From positions 1 through 64,000 of the forward strand of contig JBFWRS010000009.1 in assembly GCA_050248795.1 (NCBI GenBank): a DNA stretch of 64,000 nucleotides, written 5' to 3'. The notes beneath the pieces are model-generated. The model made no database searches. It had not been told where the DNA came from and saw only the letters and a program-made list of their open reading frames with translations. Made by a program: the position numbers and the translations under genes. The DNA is from CAZTDU01 sp050248795. Lineage in GTDB: Bacteria > Pseudomonadota > Gammaproteobacteria > Burkholderiales > SG8-39. Positions 33,603 to 42,451 of this stretch are shown here, piece by piece. Each line of letters opens with the position of its first letter. Position 1 is the first letter of the stretch.

Positions 33603-35252
33603 TCAGCTTCCCGGCAGCTTGTAGCCGGCGAACTTCTGGCGCAGCGTCAGCTTCGACAGTTTCCCGGTCGCGGTGTGCGGCAGTTCGTCGACGAACACCA
33701 CGTCGTCCGGCATCCACCACTTGGCGATCCTGCCTTCGTAGAACTTCAGCAGCTCCTCGCGCGACACGTCCTGCCCGGGCTTCTTCACCGCGACCACGAT
33801 CGGGCGCTCGTCCCACTTCGGATGCGCGATGCCGATTACCGCCGCCTCGGCGATCGCCGGATGCGCGACCGCGATGTTCTCCAGGTCGATCGAGCTGATC
33901 CATTCGCCGCCGGACTTGATCACGTCCTTGGAGCGGTCCGTGATCTGCATGTAGCCGTCGGCATCGATGGTGGCGACATCGCCGGTGGGGAACCAGCCGT
34001 CCTTCAGCGGATCGCCGCCCTCGCCCTTCATGTATGACGCGGTGACCCAGGGCCCGCGCACCAGCAGGTTGCCAAATGACCGGCCGTCCCATTGCAGTTC
34101 CTTGCCGTCTTCGCCGACGATTTTCATGTCGACGCCGAAAATCGCGCGGCCCTGCTTGTCCTTGACGCGGAACTTCGCTTCGGCATCCGTGCCGGCGTGC
34201 TTCGCCTTCAACGTGCACACCGTGCCGAGCGGGCTCATCTCGGTCATGCCCCACGCATGCAGCACCTCGACGCCGTAGTCGGTCTCGAATGTCCGGATCA
34301 TCGCCGGCGGGCAGGCCGAGCCGCCGATCACCGTGCGCTTGAGGCTGGAGAACTTCAGCCCGTTCGCCTTCACGTGCTGCAGCAGCATCAGCCACACCGT
34401 GGGCACGCCTGCGGACATGGTGACGCGCTCGGTCTCCATCAGGTCGTGCACGCTCTTGCCGTCCAGGTGCTGGCCGGGAAACACCAGCTTCGCGCCGACC
34501 ATGGTGCAGCCGTAGGGCAGGCTCCAGGCATTGGCATGGAACATCGGCACCACCGGCAGGATCGCGTCGCGCGCCGACAGGTTCAAGGCATCCGGCAGCG
34601 CGGCACCGTAGGCGTGCAGCACGGTGGAACGGTTGCTGTACAGCACGCCCTTGGGGTTGCCGGTGGTCCCCGAGGTGTAGCACAGCCCGCACGCGGTGCG
34701 CTCGTCCAGCAGCGGCCATTCGAGCCTGCCGTCCTCGGCGGCGACGAGCTCCTCGTAGCACAGCAGCTTCGGGATGGCCGTCTGCGCCGGCATGTGCGCG
34801 CGGTCGCTCATCAGCACGTAGTGCTTCACGCTGGTCAGTTGCGGCACCAGCTTCTCGACCAGCGGCAGGAACGTCAGGTCGAAGCACAGCACGCGGTTCT
34901 CGGCGTGGTTGCAGATGTAGGCGATCTGCTCGGGGAACAGCCGCGGGTTCATGGTGTTGATCACCGCGCCGATGCCGGCGATGCCGAAGTACAGCTCGTA
35001 GTGCCGGTAGCCGTTCCATGCCAGCGTGCCGACGCGGTCGCCGAGCTTCACGCCGAGCGCGGCGAGCGCCTGCGCGACCTTTTTCGCGCGCACGTGCGCC
35101 TCGCGGTATGTGTACCTGTGCAGCGCGCCGGCACCATCCTTGCCGGGGCCTTCGACCGTCTTCGAGACGATCTCGGCATCGCCATGATGCCGGTCGGCGA
35201 AAGTGATCAGCTCGCTCACCAGGAGCGGCGTGTCCATCATCAAGCCGTGCAT
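33603..35252 (-). CDS. Long-chain-type fatty acid-CoA ligase
   Basis: A 549-residue ANL-superfamily ligase. The P-loop YTSGTTGNPKGV is near residue 195, WGMTEMSP forms A5, GWFPTGDVATID and DRSKDVIKSGGEWIS form the hinge, and the C-terminal Lys is in GKLSKLTLRQ. It activates a medium- or long-chain (or aromatic) acid as its CoA ester. MHGLMMDTPLL follows a short leader. It is the first catabolic enzyme gene after GT61 in the run of minus-strand genes and is followed after 1 nt by the hydratase. Confidence 0.93.
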   Translation of the reverse strand: MHGLMMDTPLLVSELITFADRHHGDAEIVSKTVEGPGKDGAGALHRYTYREAHVRAKKVAQALAALGVKLGDRVGTLAWNGYRHYELYFGIAGIGAVINTMNPRLFPEQIAYICNHAENRVLCFDLTFLPLVEKLVPQLTSVKHYVLMSDRAHMPAQTAIPKLLCYEELVAAEDGRLEWPLLDERTACGLCYTSGTTGNPKGVLYSNRSTVLHAYGAALPDALNLSARDAILPVVPMFHANAWSLPYGCTMVGAKLVFPGQHLDGKSVHDLMETERVTMSAGVPTVWLMLLQHVKANGLKFSSLKRTVIGGSACPPAMIRTFETDYGVEVLHAWGMTEMSPLGTVCTLKAKHAGTDAEAKFRVKDKQGRAIFGVDMKIVGEDGKELQWDGRSFGNLLVRGPWVTASYMKGEGGDPLKDGWFPTGDVATIDADGYMQITDRSKDVIKSGGEWISSIDLENIAVAHPAIAEAAVIGIAHPKWDERPIVVAVKKPGQDVSREELLKFYEGRIAKWWMPDDVVFVDELPHTATGKLSKLTLRQKFAGYKLPGS

Positions 35253-35271
35253 GGTCCTCCTCCGATGCGGT

Positions 35272-36732
35272 TCAGCCTTGCAGCGCCCTTGATACTACCC
35301 GCTTCAATTCGTCCGGCGGCACGCGAAAGTCGCTGCGCAACGGGTCGGCATGGCGTACCGGCACCTCGGCCACCAGCGCGTGGAAAGGCTGGCCCAGCGC
35401 CCTCGCCAGGTGCACGTGGATGTTCATGCGCGGCTGCGCTTCGGGCTGGATCTGCACCACCGGCACGCCCTCGCCGGCGAAGAGGTGGAAGTTCATGCCG
35501 GCACCGAAGCAGCCGACGATGGCCTCGGTCTCGCCTGCGAGGTCGATCTGCTGCTGCAGGTCGAGGCTGCCGGCGTCGACCTCCTCGAAGCCGAGCGCGG
35601 CGAGCGCGGCGGCGACCTCGTCCTCGTTCAGCAGCCTGCGCCAGCGCGCGCCGCGCCGCGACAGGTACACGCGCCGCCTGCCGCGCGCCGCACCCGGCGC
35701 GACGCCGAGCGTGCCGCGCACGTAGTCGAGGGTTCCCGGCGCCCAGTACAGCACCTGGCGCCCCGAAATGCCGCAGCTCAGCGTCGGCACCCAGAGTTGC
35801 TCGAACTCGGCGAACGCCCCCGCCGGCAGCCTGACCAGGCGGTCCGCGGCGATGCCCGCGCGCGCCAGGCACTCGGCATGCAGCGGCAGCAGGTCCTCGC
35901 CGACGATGACCTTGGCCTCGCGCAGTTCGGGCCGCTCGCGCAGCTGCCGCGTACGCGTGAAGAAGTACAGCAGCCAGTGGCCGATGTTGACGTGGTTGCC
36001 GACCAGCACGTGGGGCCCGGCGTGGCGGCGCGCCTCGCCACCCGCGGCCCACAGCCTGCCCTCGGTGGCGAGGCGCAGCGTGTCCAGTTGCTCGATGCCG
36101 TCGAAGCGTCCGAGCTTGGCCGGGCTGTCGGTGCAGCGCTCGGTGAACGCCAGCCCCTCGCGGCTCACCGGCAGGAACGACTGCCCGAGCACCAGCGCAT
36201 CCGGCAGCATGCACAGTGCGGCAGGCGCGGCATCGAGCTGCGCCGCGAGCTGCGGCTCGGTGCGGCCATCCATGCGCTGCGGCACGAGCGCGGCGAACTG
36301 CTCGCACGGCAGGCCGGCCTCGCGGCAGTACTCGACGATGTCCTGCCCGCGGCTGAAGCGCCTCAGGCCTGCCAGCGCGCCATCGCCCGGCCACGATACG
36401 CGCAGGCACAGCAGCGCGCCCTCTTCGTCATCCAGCGCGAGCAGGATGGCGCCGAGCAGGTAGGCGATGTCGCGGCGCCAGGCGTCCTGGCGCGCCAGCG
36501 CTGCGGCATTGCGAATGGAGAAGTCGCACAGCGTGCGGATCTCGGCGACCCCTGCGCCGGCCGCAAGCGCGGGCGCGATCTCGACTAGCGCCTCGGCGAG
36601 GCGGCCGTCGCGCAGGTGCGCATGCACCGCGCCGCGCACCGCGCCGATGTCGGCCTGCGCTTCGGTGGCGGGGCTGCCTGCGGGTGCGGGTTCCGTGCGG
36701 CCGACGAGCTGCCGCAGGAGGTTCGCGAGCAT
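35272..36732 (-). CDS. GT61-family glycosyltransferase-like protein
   Basis: A 486-residue protein. The C-terminal two thirds match the DUF563/GT61 layout: NHVNIGHWLLYFF, then RRVYLSRRGARWRRLLNEDE, EEVDAGSLDLQQQI, and GCFGAGMNFHLFA with the conserved GAG-N segment near 425. The N-terminal 150 residues are helical and may be a scaffold or TPR-like region (GRLAEALVEIAPALAAGAG). GT61 enzymes transfer xylose or GlcNAc to glycans or proteins. No signal peptide or membrane helix is seen. Its position among acyl-CoA genes is unexplained. Confidence 0.8.
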   Translation of the reverse strand: MLANLLRQLVGRTEPAPAGSPATEAQADIGAVRGAVHAHLRDGRLAEALVEIAPALAAGAGVAEIRTLCDFSIRNAAALARQDAWRRDIAYLLGAILLALDDEEGALLCLRVSWPGDGALAGLRRFSRGQDIVEYCREAGLPCEQFAALVPQRMDGRTEPQLAAQLDAAPAALCMLPDALVLGQSFLPVSREGLAFTERCTDSPAKLGRFDGIEQLDTLRLATEGRLWAAGGEARRHAGPHVLVGNHVNIGHWLLYFFTRTRQLRERPELREAKVIVGEDLLPLHAECLARAGIAADRLVRLPAGAFAEFEQLWVPTLSCGISGRQVLYWAPGTLDYVRGTLGVAPGAARGRRRVYLSRRGARWRRLLNEDEVAAALAALGFEEVDAGSLDLQQQIDLAGETEAIVGCFGAGMNFHLFAGEGVPVVQIQPEAQPRMNIHVHLARALGQPFHALVAEVPVRHADPLRSDFRVPPDELKRVVSRALQG

Positions 36733-36808
36733 GCCCGCAGTTTAGCGCCTCAGTGCAGCGGCGACCGCTCGGAACGAGGGGATACAGCCCCCTCGTGCAC
36801 CCCTGGCG

Positions 36809-38203
36809 CTAATGGATCGGCCAGAGAGGATCCTTGATGCCCTCGAGGCCGGCGCGCTTCACCAGCGACTTCGCGCGGTCGCGCGCCTCTTCGTAGAGGT
36901 CGGCTTCATTCAGCGTCAGCACCTTGCCGCCGCGCATCAGCACCCTTCCATCGACGATCACGGTGTCCGCGCAGCCGCCGTGCGCGCAGTAGACGAGGTT
37001 CGACACCGGGTTGTGTATCGGCTGCCACTCCGGACGCATCACGTCGAGCACGGTGACGTCGGCCTTCTTGCCCGGCTCTAGCGACCCGAGGTCCTGGTCC
37101 CACAGCATGCCGCGCGCGCCGTTGATGGTGATCATCTCGATCGCCGTCTCCGGACGCAGCACCTTGGGATCCAGCCGCGCCTCGTGGAAGCCGCCCACCG
37201 CGAGGAAGGTCTGCCGTATGGCGTCGAGGAAATTCCCCGACATCGCCGAATCCGAACCGAGCGACACCGCGAGTCCCAGCTCCAGCATCTCGGGCGTCTT
37301 GCCGTGGCTCATGTTGCCCATCGCCTGGTGCATGGTCGCCCCGGGCGACAGCGAGATCTTGACGTCGCGCTTGTGCAGCAGCATCAGTTCCTTCGGGTCC
37401 ACCCAGCCCATGTGCAGCAGCAGCAGTTCCGGCCCCAGCACGCCGAGCTTCTCCAGCCGCATGATGTCGCCCACGCCGTACTTCAGGTGCGAGGCCACGG
37501 TCTCGTCGCGGTTCTCGCAGGCATGTCCTATCAGGCCGACCTTGCGCTTTCGCGCCATCGACGACATCTTCTTCAGCAGCTCGTCGGAGCACGCCACCGG
37601 CACGCGCATCGAGAACCACGCCTTCAGCCTGCCGTCGAACTTGCCGTCGAACTCGGCCACCATCTCGTCGGCGCGCGCGAGCGCGTCGTCGGTGGGCTCG
37701 AAGAAGTTCTTCGGCAGCGTGCCCATGTTGGTCTGGCCCATGTCGAACACGGTGCGCGAAATGAGCCCGCGCATGCCGGATTCGCCGGTGGCCTGCGCGG
37801 TCTCGGCGGCGAAGTAGCTGCCCGGATCGGCGAAGCAGGTGGTGCCCGCGCGCAGCTGTTCGAGCTGGCACAGCCGCGCCGCGCACAGCGCATCGCCCTT
37901 GTCCATGTGCGCTTCCACCACCCACAGGCGCTTGAACAGGCGCTCCGGTCCGGAGTAGGCCTCGTCGCCAAGGCCGCGGCCGAGCTGCTGCGCATGGTGT
38001 ATGTGCGTGTCGAACAGGCCGGGCATCACCAGCTTGCCCTTGGCGTCGATCACCTCGGCATCGCGATAGCGCGGCGCGAGCTCCGCGGTCTTTCCCACCG
38101 CGGCGATGCGATCGCCTTCGATCGCCACCGCGCCGTCGGTGATGATGCGGCGCGTGGCGTCGACGGTGAGGACGTACTCGGCGTTCCGGATCAGCAGCGC
38201 CAT
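36809..38203 (-). CDS. Amidohydrolase (TRZ/ATZ, cytosine deaminase-like)
   Basis: A 464-residue metal-dependent hydrolase. DTHIHHAQQLGRG carries the HxH metal site, and RAGTTCFADPG follows. GHACENRDE has the third His, LLLHMGWVD the fourth, and SLGSDSAMSGNFLD the metal-binding Asp. The N-terminal LLIRNAEYVLTVD strand and C-terminal VIVDGRVLMRGGKVLT are the composite beta-sandwich. Members deaminate or dechlorinate purines, S-triazines and similar N-heterocycles. It is 10 bp downstream of a Bug binding-protein gene, a frequent pairing that suggests uptake and hydrolysis of one compound. Confidence 0.9.
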   Translation of the reverse strand: MALLIRNAEYVLTVDATRRIITDGAVAIEGDRIAAVGKTAELAPRYRDAEVIDAKGKLVMPGLFDTHIHHAQQLGRGLGDEAYSGPERLFKRLWVVEAHMDKGDALCAARLCQLEQLRAGTTCFADPGSYFAAETAQATGESGMRGLISRTVFDMGQTNMGTLPKNFFEPTDDALARADEMVAEFDGKFDGRLKAWFSMRVPVACSDELLKKMSSMARKRKVGLIGHACENRDETVASHLKYGVGDIMRLEKLGVLGPELLLLHMGWVDPKELMLLHKRDVKISLSPGATMHQAMGNMSHGKTPEMLELGLAVSLGSDSAMSGNFLDAIRQTFLAVGGFHEARLDPKVLRPETAIEMITINGARGMLWDQDLGSLEPGKKADVTVLDVMRPEWQPIHNPVSNLVYCAHGGCADTVIVDGRVLMRGGKVLTLNEADLYEEARDRAKSLVKRAGLEGIKDPLWPIH

Positions 38204-38213
38204 TGCGGCTCCC

Positions 38214-39182
38214 TCAATCGATCTTGATGCCGACGTCCTTGATCAGCTTGGCGTAGCGCGCCATCTCGGAACGCATGAACTGCGACGCCTGCTCCGGCGT
38301 GCCGGGCAGCGGATCCAGGCCGCGCTTGACCAGCGTGTCGCGGGTTCCCGGGTGCGTCAGCGCGGTGTTGATGGCGCCGTTCACCTTGGCGACGATGTCC
38401 TTCGGCACCCCGGCCGGCGCCAGCACGGCGAACCAGGACGCGGTCTGGAATCCCTTGTAGCCCTGCTCCGAGATGGTCGGGATCTCCGGCGCCAGCGTCG
38501 CGCGCGTGAGCGAGGTCACGCCGTATGCCTTCAGCCTGCCGGCGCGGATGTTGGGCAGGTACTCGGGCAGGTTGCCGAACATAAGCTCGACGTGGCCGGC
38601 CATCAGGTCGGTTATCGCCGGCGCGAGCCCGCGGTACGGGATGTGCAGCATGAAGATTCCCGCGGTCTGCTTGAACAGCTCGCCTGCCAGGTGCGGCGTG
38701 GTGCCGTTGCCGAACGACGCGTAGGTAAGCTTGGCCGGATTCTTCTTCAGGTATTCGACCAGTTCCTTCAGCGTGTTCGCGGCCACCTTCGGGTGCGCCA
38801 CCAGCACGTTCGGCGTGGTGGCGAGCAGGCCCATCGGCTGCAGGTCCTTCAGCGAGTCGTAAGGCAGCTTCGGCACCAGCGTGGCATTCGCCGTGAAGCT
38901 GGTGGCGATGCAGACGTAGGTGTAGCCGTCCGGCGCCGCCTTCGCCGCCGCGTCGACGCCGATCACCGTGCCCGCACCGGGCCGCGTCTCGATGATGATC
39001 GGCTGGCCCAGCACCCTGTTCATCTCGGGGCTGACGATGCGCACCAGCGTGTCCATGGTGCCGCCGGGCGGGAACGGCACGATCATGCGGATCGGCTTGG
39101 TCGGCCAGGCCTGCGCGAACGCCGCGGCGCAGAAAGGCAGGGTGGCGATGGCGAGCAGCAGGCGTTTCAGGTGCATGGACAT
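38214..39182 (-). CDS. Bug/TctC-family tripartite tricarboxylate transporter receptor
   Basis: A 322-residue exported binding protein. The signal peptide (MSMHLKRLLLAIATLPFCAA, cleavage near AFA-QA) is followed by the family start WPTKPIRMIVPFPPGG. ETRPGAGTVIGVDAAAKAAP and MFGNLPEYLPNIRAGRLKAY are also typical. The first of two close Mets is used. It heads the run of minus-strand genes and is divergent from the bifunctional beta-oxidation gene across 212 bp, in which I see no clear operator. No TctA/TctB genes are present. Confidence 0.95.
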   Translation of the reverse strand: MSMHLKRLLLAIATLPFCAAAFAQAWPTKPIRMIVPFPPGGTMDTLVRIVSPEMNRVLGQPIIIETRPGAGTVIGVDAAAKAAPDGYTYVCIATSFTANATLVPKLPYDSLKDLQPMGLLATTPNVLVAHPKVAANTLKELVEYLKKNPAKLTYASFGNGTTPHLAGELFKQTAGIFMLHIPYRGLAPAITDLMAGHVELMFGNLPEYLPNIRAGRLKAYGVTSLTRATLAPEIPTISEQGYKGFQTASWFAVLAPAGVPKDIVAKVNGAINTALTHPGTRDTLVKRGLDPLPGTPEQASQFMRSEMARYAKLIKDVGIKID

Positions 39183-39394
39183 GGTCGTCTCCAAGTGTGG
39201 GCGTACGCGATCGAGACTAGACACGCACACACGCCAAGTCAATTGCGATCTGCAAACGTTTCGCCCCGCGGCACGCACCGTTCCGGCGTGCGCGCACGCG
39301 ACCGGTGCGCCCGAGCGCCCCGGCGCGGTGCCCTCGGGGCGGGGAACAGGCATTCCGCAGTAGAATTTCTGCCCTTCCCGGAGACATACAGCCC

Positions 39395-41488
39395 ATGAGC
39401 GACGCAGTCAGCTACACCGTGCGCGACGGCATCGTCGTCATCACCATGAACAACCCGCCGGTGAACGGCCTGGGCAGCGTGCTGCGCCCGGGCATCATGG
39501 ACGGGATCAGGAAGGCGGATGCCGATCCGGCGGTCAAGGCAATCGTCATCATCGGCTCGGCCAAGGCCTTCTCCGGCGGCGCCGACATCCGCGAGTTCAA
39601 CACGCCGAAATCCTCGCTGCCGCCCAGCCTGCCCGAGATAAACGACGCGCAGGACCAGTGCTCCAAACCCATGGTCGCCGCGATCGGCGGCTTTGCGCTC
39701 GGCGGCGGCTGCGAACTGGCGCTCGGCTGCCACTACCGCGTCGCCGCGCCCAAGGCGCAGATCGGCCTGCCGGAGGTGAAGCTCGGCATCCTGCCCGGCT
39801 CGGGCGGCACGCAGCGCCTGCCGCGCGTGGTCGGCGCCGCGCGCGCGGTGAAGATGATGACCAGCGGCGACCCGGTTCGCGCCGAGGAAGCGCTGACGCT
39901 CGGCCTGGTGGACGAGATCGTGCAGGGCGACCTGCTCGAAGGCGCGCTCGCGTTCGCGAAGAAGCTGGTCGCCGAGGGCAAGGGCCCGCGCCGCATCCGC
40001 GACGCTTCCGTCAAGGTAGATGGCGACCCGAAGGCTTTCTTCGACAAGGCACGCGCGGACGTGGCGAAAGCCTCGCGCGGCTTCCCCGCGCCGCTGGAGA
40101 TCGTCGCCTGTGTCGAGGCCGCGGCGACGCTGCCTTTCGACGAAGGCAGGAAAGAAGAACGCCGGCGCTTCCAGCTCCTGGTCGAAGGCACCGAATCGAA
40201 GGCGCTGCGGCACATGTTCTTCGCCGAGCGGCAGACCGCGAAGATCCCCGACGTGCCGGATGACACGCCGGTGCGCGAGGTGAAGCGCGCCGCGGTGATC
40301 GGCGCCGGCACCATGGGCGGCGGCATCTCGATGTGCTTCGCCAATGTCGGCATCCCGGTGACGCTGATCGACACCACGCAGGAGGCGCTCGACCGCGGCC
40401 TGGCGACGATCCGCAGGAACTATGCCGGCACGGTGTCGAAGGGCCGCCTGAAGCAGGAGGACATGGACAAGCGCATGGCGCTGATCACGCCGGCGCTCGA
40501 TCCCGCCGCCGGCAAGGACGCGGACATCGTCATCGAAGCGGTGTTCGAGCGCATGGACGTGAAGCAGGACATCTTCAGGAAGCTGGACGCGGTAATGAAG
40601 CCGGGCGCGATCCTGGCGACGAACACCTCGACGCTGGACGTGAACGCGATCGCGGACGCGACGAAGCGCCCGCAGGACGTCATCGGCACGCATTTCTTCT
40701 CGCCCGCCAACGTGATGCGCCTGCTCGAAGTGGTGCGCGGCGCGAAAACCGCGAAGGACGTGCTGGCGACGACGATGAAGCTCGGCAAGACGCTGAAGAA
40801 GGTGCCGGTGGTGTCCGGCGTCTGCGACGGCTTCATCGGCAACCGCATGGTGGAGAAGTACGGCCAGCAGAGCCTGTTCCTCATCGACGAAGGTTGCTCG
40901 CCGCAACAGGTCGATGCCGCTGCGCAGGCCTGGGGCATGGCGATGGGGCCGCTCGCGATGGGCGACATGGCGGGCCTGGACATCGGCTGGGAGATCCGCA
41001 AGCGCCGCTACGTCGAGCGGCCGAACTTCGTCTACTCGAAGGTCGGCGACCGCGTCTGCGAGCAGGGCCGCTACGGCCAGAAGACCGGCAAGGGCTGGTA
41101 CCTGTACGAAGCGGGCAGCAGGAAGCCGGTCCCGGACCCGGCGGTGGACAGGATCATCGACGACTACCGCAGGGAGATCGGCGTGAAGACGCGGCAGATC
41201 GACGCCGCCGAGATCGTCGAGCGCCTGATCTACGCGCTGGTGAACGAGGCGGCATACATCCTCGAGGAAGGCATCGCGCTCAGGGCCTCCGACATCGATA
41301 TGGTGTACCTGACCGGCTACGGCTTCCCCGCGTATCGCGGCGGGCCGATGTTCTACGCCGACACCGTGGGCCTTTCGAAGGTGCTGGCGGCGATCGAGCG
41401 CTTCCAGCAGGGCTACATGGGCGAGGTGTGGAAGCCCGCGCCGCTGCTGGTGAAGCTCGCCAGAGAGGGCAAGAAGTTCTGCCAATGA
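39395..41488 (+). CDS. Bifunctional enoyl-CoA hydratase / 3-hydroxyacyl-CoA dehydrogenase
   Basis: A 697-residue multifunctional beta-oxidation enzyme of the FadJ/MFE1 type. The N-terminal crotonase domain (about 1-285) has SGGADIREF, FALGGGCELALGCHYR and LPEVKLGILPGSGGTQRLPR with both catalytic Glu. The NAD-binding domain follows with VIGAGTMGGGISMCFANVG and HFFSPANVMRLLEV (catalytic His), then the C-terminal dimerisation repeats. It converts trans-2-enoyl-CoA to 3-oxoacyl-CoA. ATG 39395 has GGAGA about 10 nt upstream and starts the crotonase domain correctly. The thiolase completing the cycle is two genes downstream. Confidence 0.95.
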   Translation: MSDAVSYTVRDGIVVITMNNPPVNGLGSVLRPGIMDGIRKADADPAVKAIVIIGSAKAFSGGADIREFNTPKSSLPPSLPEINDAQDQCSKPMVAAIGGFALGGGCELALGCHYRVAAPKAQIGLPEVKLGILPGSGGTQRLPRVVGAARAVKMMTSGDPVRAEEALTLGLVDEIVQGDLLEGALAFAKKLVAEGKGPRRIRDASVKVDGDPKAFFDKARADVAKASRGFPAPLEIVACVEAAATLPFDEGRKEERRRFQLLVEGTESKALRHMFFAERQTAKIPDVPDDTPVREVKRAAVIGAGTMGGGISMCFANVGIPVTLIDTTQEALDRGLATIRRNYAGTVSKGRLKQEDMDKRMALITPALDPAAGKDADIVIEAVFERMDVKQDIFRKLDAVMKPGAILATNTSTLDVNAIADATKRPQDVIGTHFFSPANVMRLLEVVRGAKTAKDVLATTMKLGKTLKKVPVVSGVCDGFIGNRMVEKYGQQSLFLIDEGCSPQQVDAAAQAWGMAMGPLAMGDMAGLDIGWEIRKRRYVERPNFVYSKVGDRVCEQGRYGQKTGKGWYLYEAGSRKPVPDPAVDRIIDDYRREIGVKTRQIDAAEIVERLIYALVNEAAYILEEGIALRASDIDMVYLTGYGFPAYRGGPMFYADTVGLSKVLAAIERFQQGYMGEVWKPAPLLVKLAREGKKFCQ

Positions 41489-42429
41489 GCCGTGCTGCGC
41501 GCACCGCCATCGCCACGCTGATCGCGGCGGCGGCCGTATGCGCGCAGGCGCAGCAGCCGCTGCCCGGGGCGCAGCGCGTCGAGTTCGAGTCGCTTGGCGC
41601 GGACAAGCTGTTCGCGCACGCCTTCACGCCGCCGCCGACACCGGCGGGCGCACGAGTGCCGGCGATCGTCATGCTGCACGGCTCGGAGGGCATCAGCGAT
41701 GCGCGCGAAGGTGCCTGGGCGCGCGAACTCGCGGCGCTGGGACTGGTGGTATTCGTCGTCGACAGCTTCACGCCGCGCGAAGTGAGGACGACCGTGGACG
41801 ACCAGACGCGCGTCACCACCGGCCAGATGATCGGCGACGCCTTCGGCGCGCTGGACTTCCTGTCGCAGCAGCCCTTCATCGACCCGCTGCGCGTGGGCAT
41901 CATGGGCATGTCCAAGGGCGGCGGCGCGGCGCTGCTCGCCGCCGACCGGCGCGCGCGCATCGGCGGGCGCGCGTTCGCGGCGCACATCACGCTGTACCCG
42001 TTCTGCTCCAGCCAGTACCGCGCGCCGCAGCCCGGCGCACCGCTGCTGATGCTGCTCGGCGAAGCCGATGACTACACCGGCGCACAGTCCTGCCAGGACT
42101 ACGCCGCGCGCATCCGCAAGGCGGGCGGCACGCTGGAACTCGTTACCTACAAGGCTGCGCCGCATGGCTTCGACGGCGACCCGCGCAACATTGGCGGCTA
42201 CCGGCTGGATAACGCGCAGAACTTCCGCGACTGCGTCATGCTGCTGGAAGACGACGGCCGCAGCGTGCTCGCCGCCACCGGCGCGGTGCTCGAAACGCCG
42301 AAGCAGGCGCTCGAGGCGCTGAAGCGCACGTGCATGCGCACCGGCGCCAGCGTCGGCGCGAATCCCGAGGCGAAGCGCAAGGCGCTCGCCGACATCACCC
42401 GTTTCCTGAAGACGACCCTGTTGAAGTAG
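41485..42429 (+). CDS. Dienelactone hydrolase-family protein, exported
   Basis: A 314-residue alpha/beta hydrolase with a signal peptide (cleavage near AQA-QQ, about residue 23). VPAIVMLHGSEG forms the oxyanion region. The nucleophile elbow reads GMSKGGG, with Ser in place of the Cys of true dienelactone hydrolases. GEADDYTG and APHGFDG hold the Asp and His. The ATG overlaps the previous stop (ATGA). An exported ester or lactone hydrolase could feed acids to the beta-oxidation enzymes on both sides. Confidence 0.85.
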   Translation: MSRAARTAIATLIAAAAVCAQAQQPLPGAQRVEFESLGADKLFAHAFTPPPTPAGARVPAIVMLHGSEGISDAREGAWARELAALGLVVFVVDSFTPREVRTTVDDQTRVTTGQMIGDAFGALDFLSQQPFIDPLRVGIMGMSKGGGAALLAADRRARIGGRAFAAHITLYPFCSSQYRAPQPGAPLLMLLGEADDYTGAQSCQDYAARIRKAGGTLELVTYKAAPHGFDGDPRNIGGYRLDNAQNFRDCVMLLEDDGRSVLAATGAVLETPKQALEALKRTCMRTGASVGANPEAKRKALADITRFLKTTLLK

Positions 42430-42451
42430 CGAACCCCGAGGAGGACCTGCC

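Noticed and set aside
39239..41485. A 748-codon open frame antisense to the bifunctional beta-oxidation gene
   Set aside because: The sense strand encodes clear crotonase and 3-hydroxyacyl-CoA dehydrogenase motifs. The antisense product is Arg/His/Ala-rich with no recognisable fold, typical of high-GC shadows.
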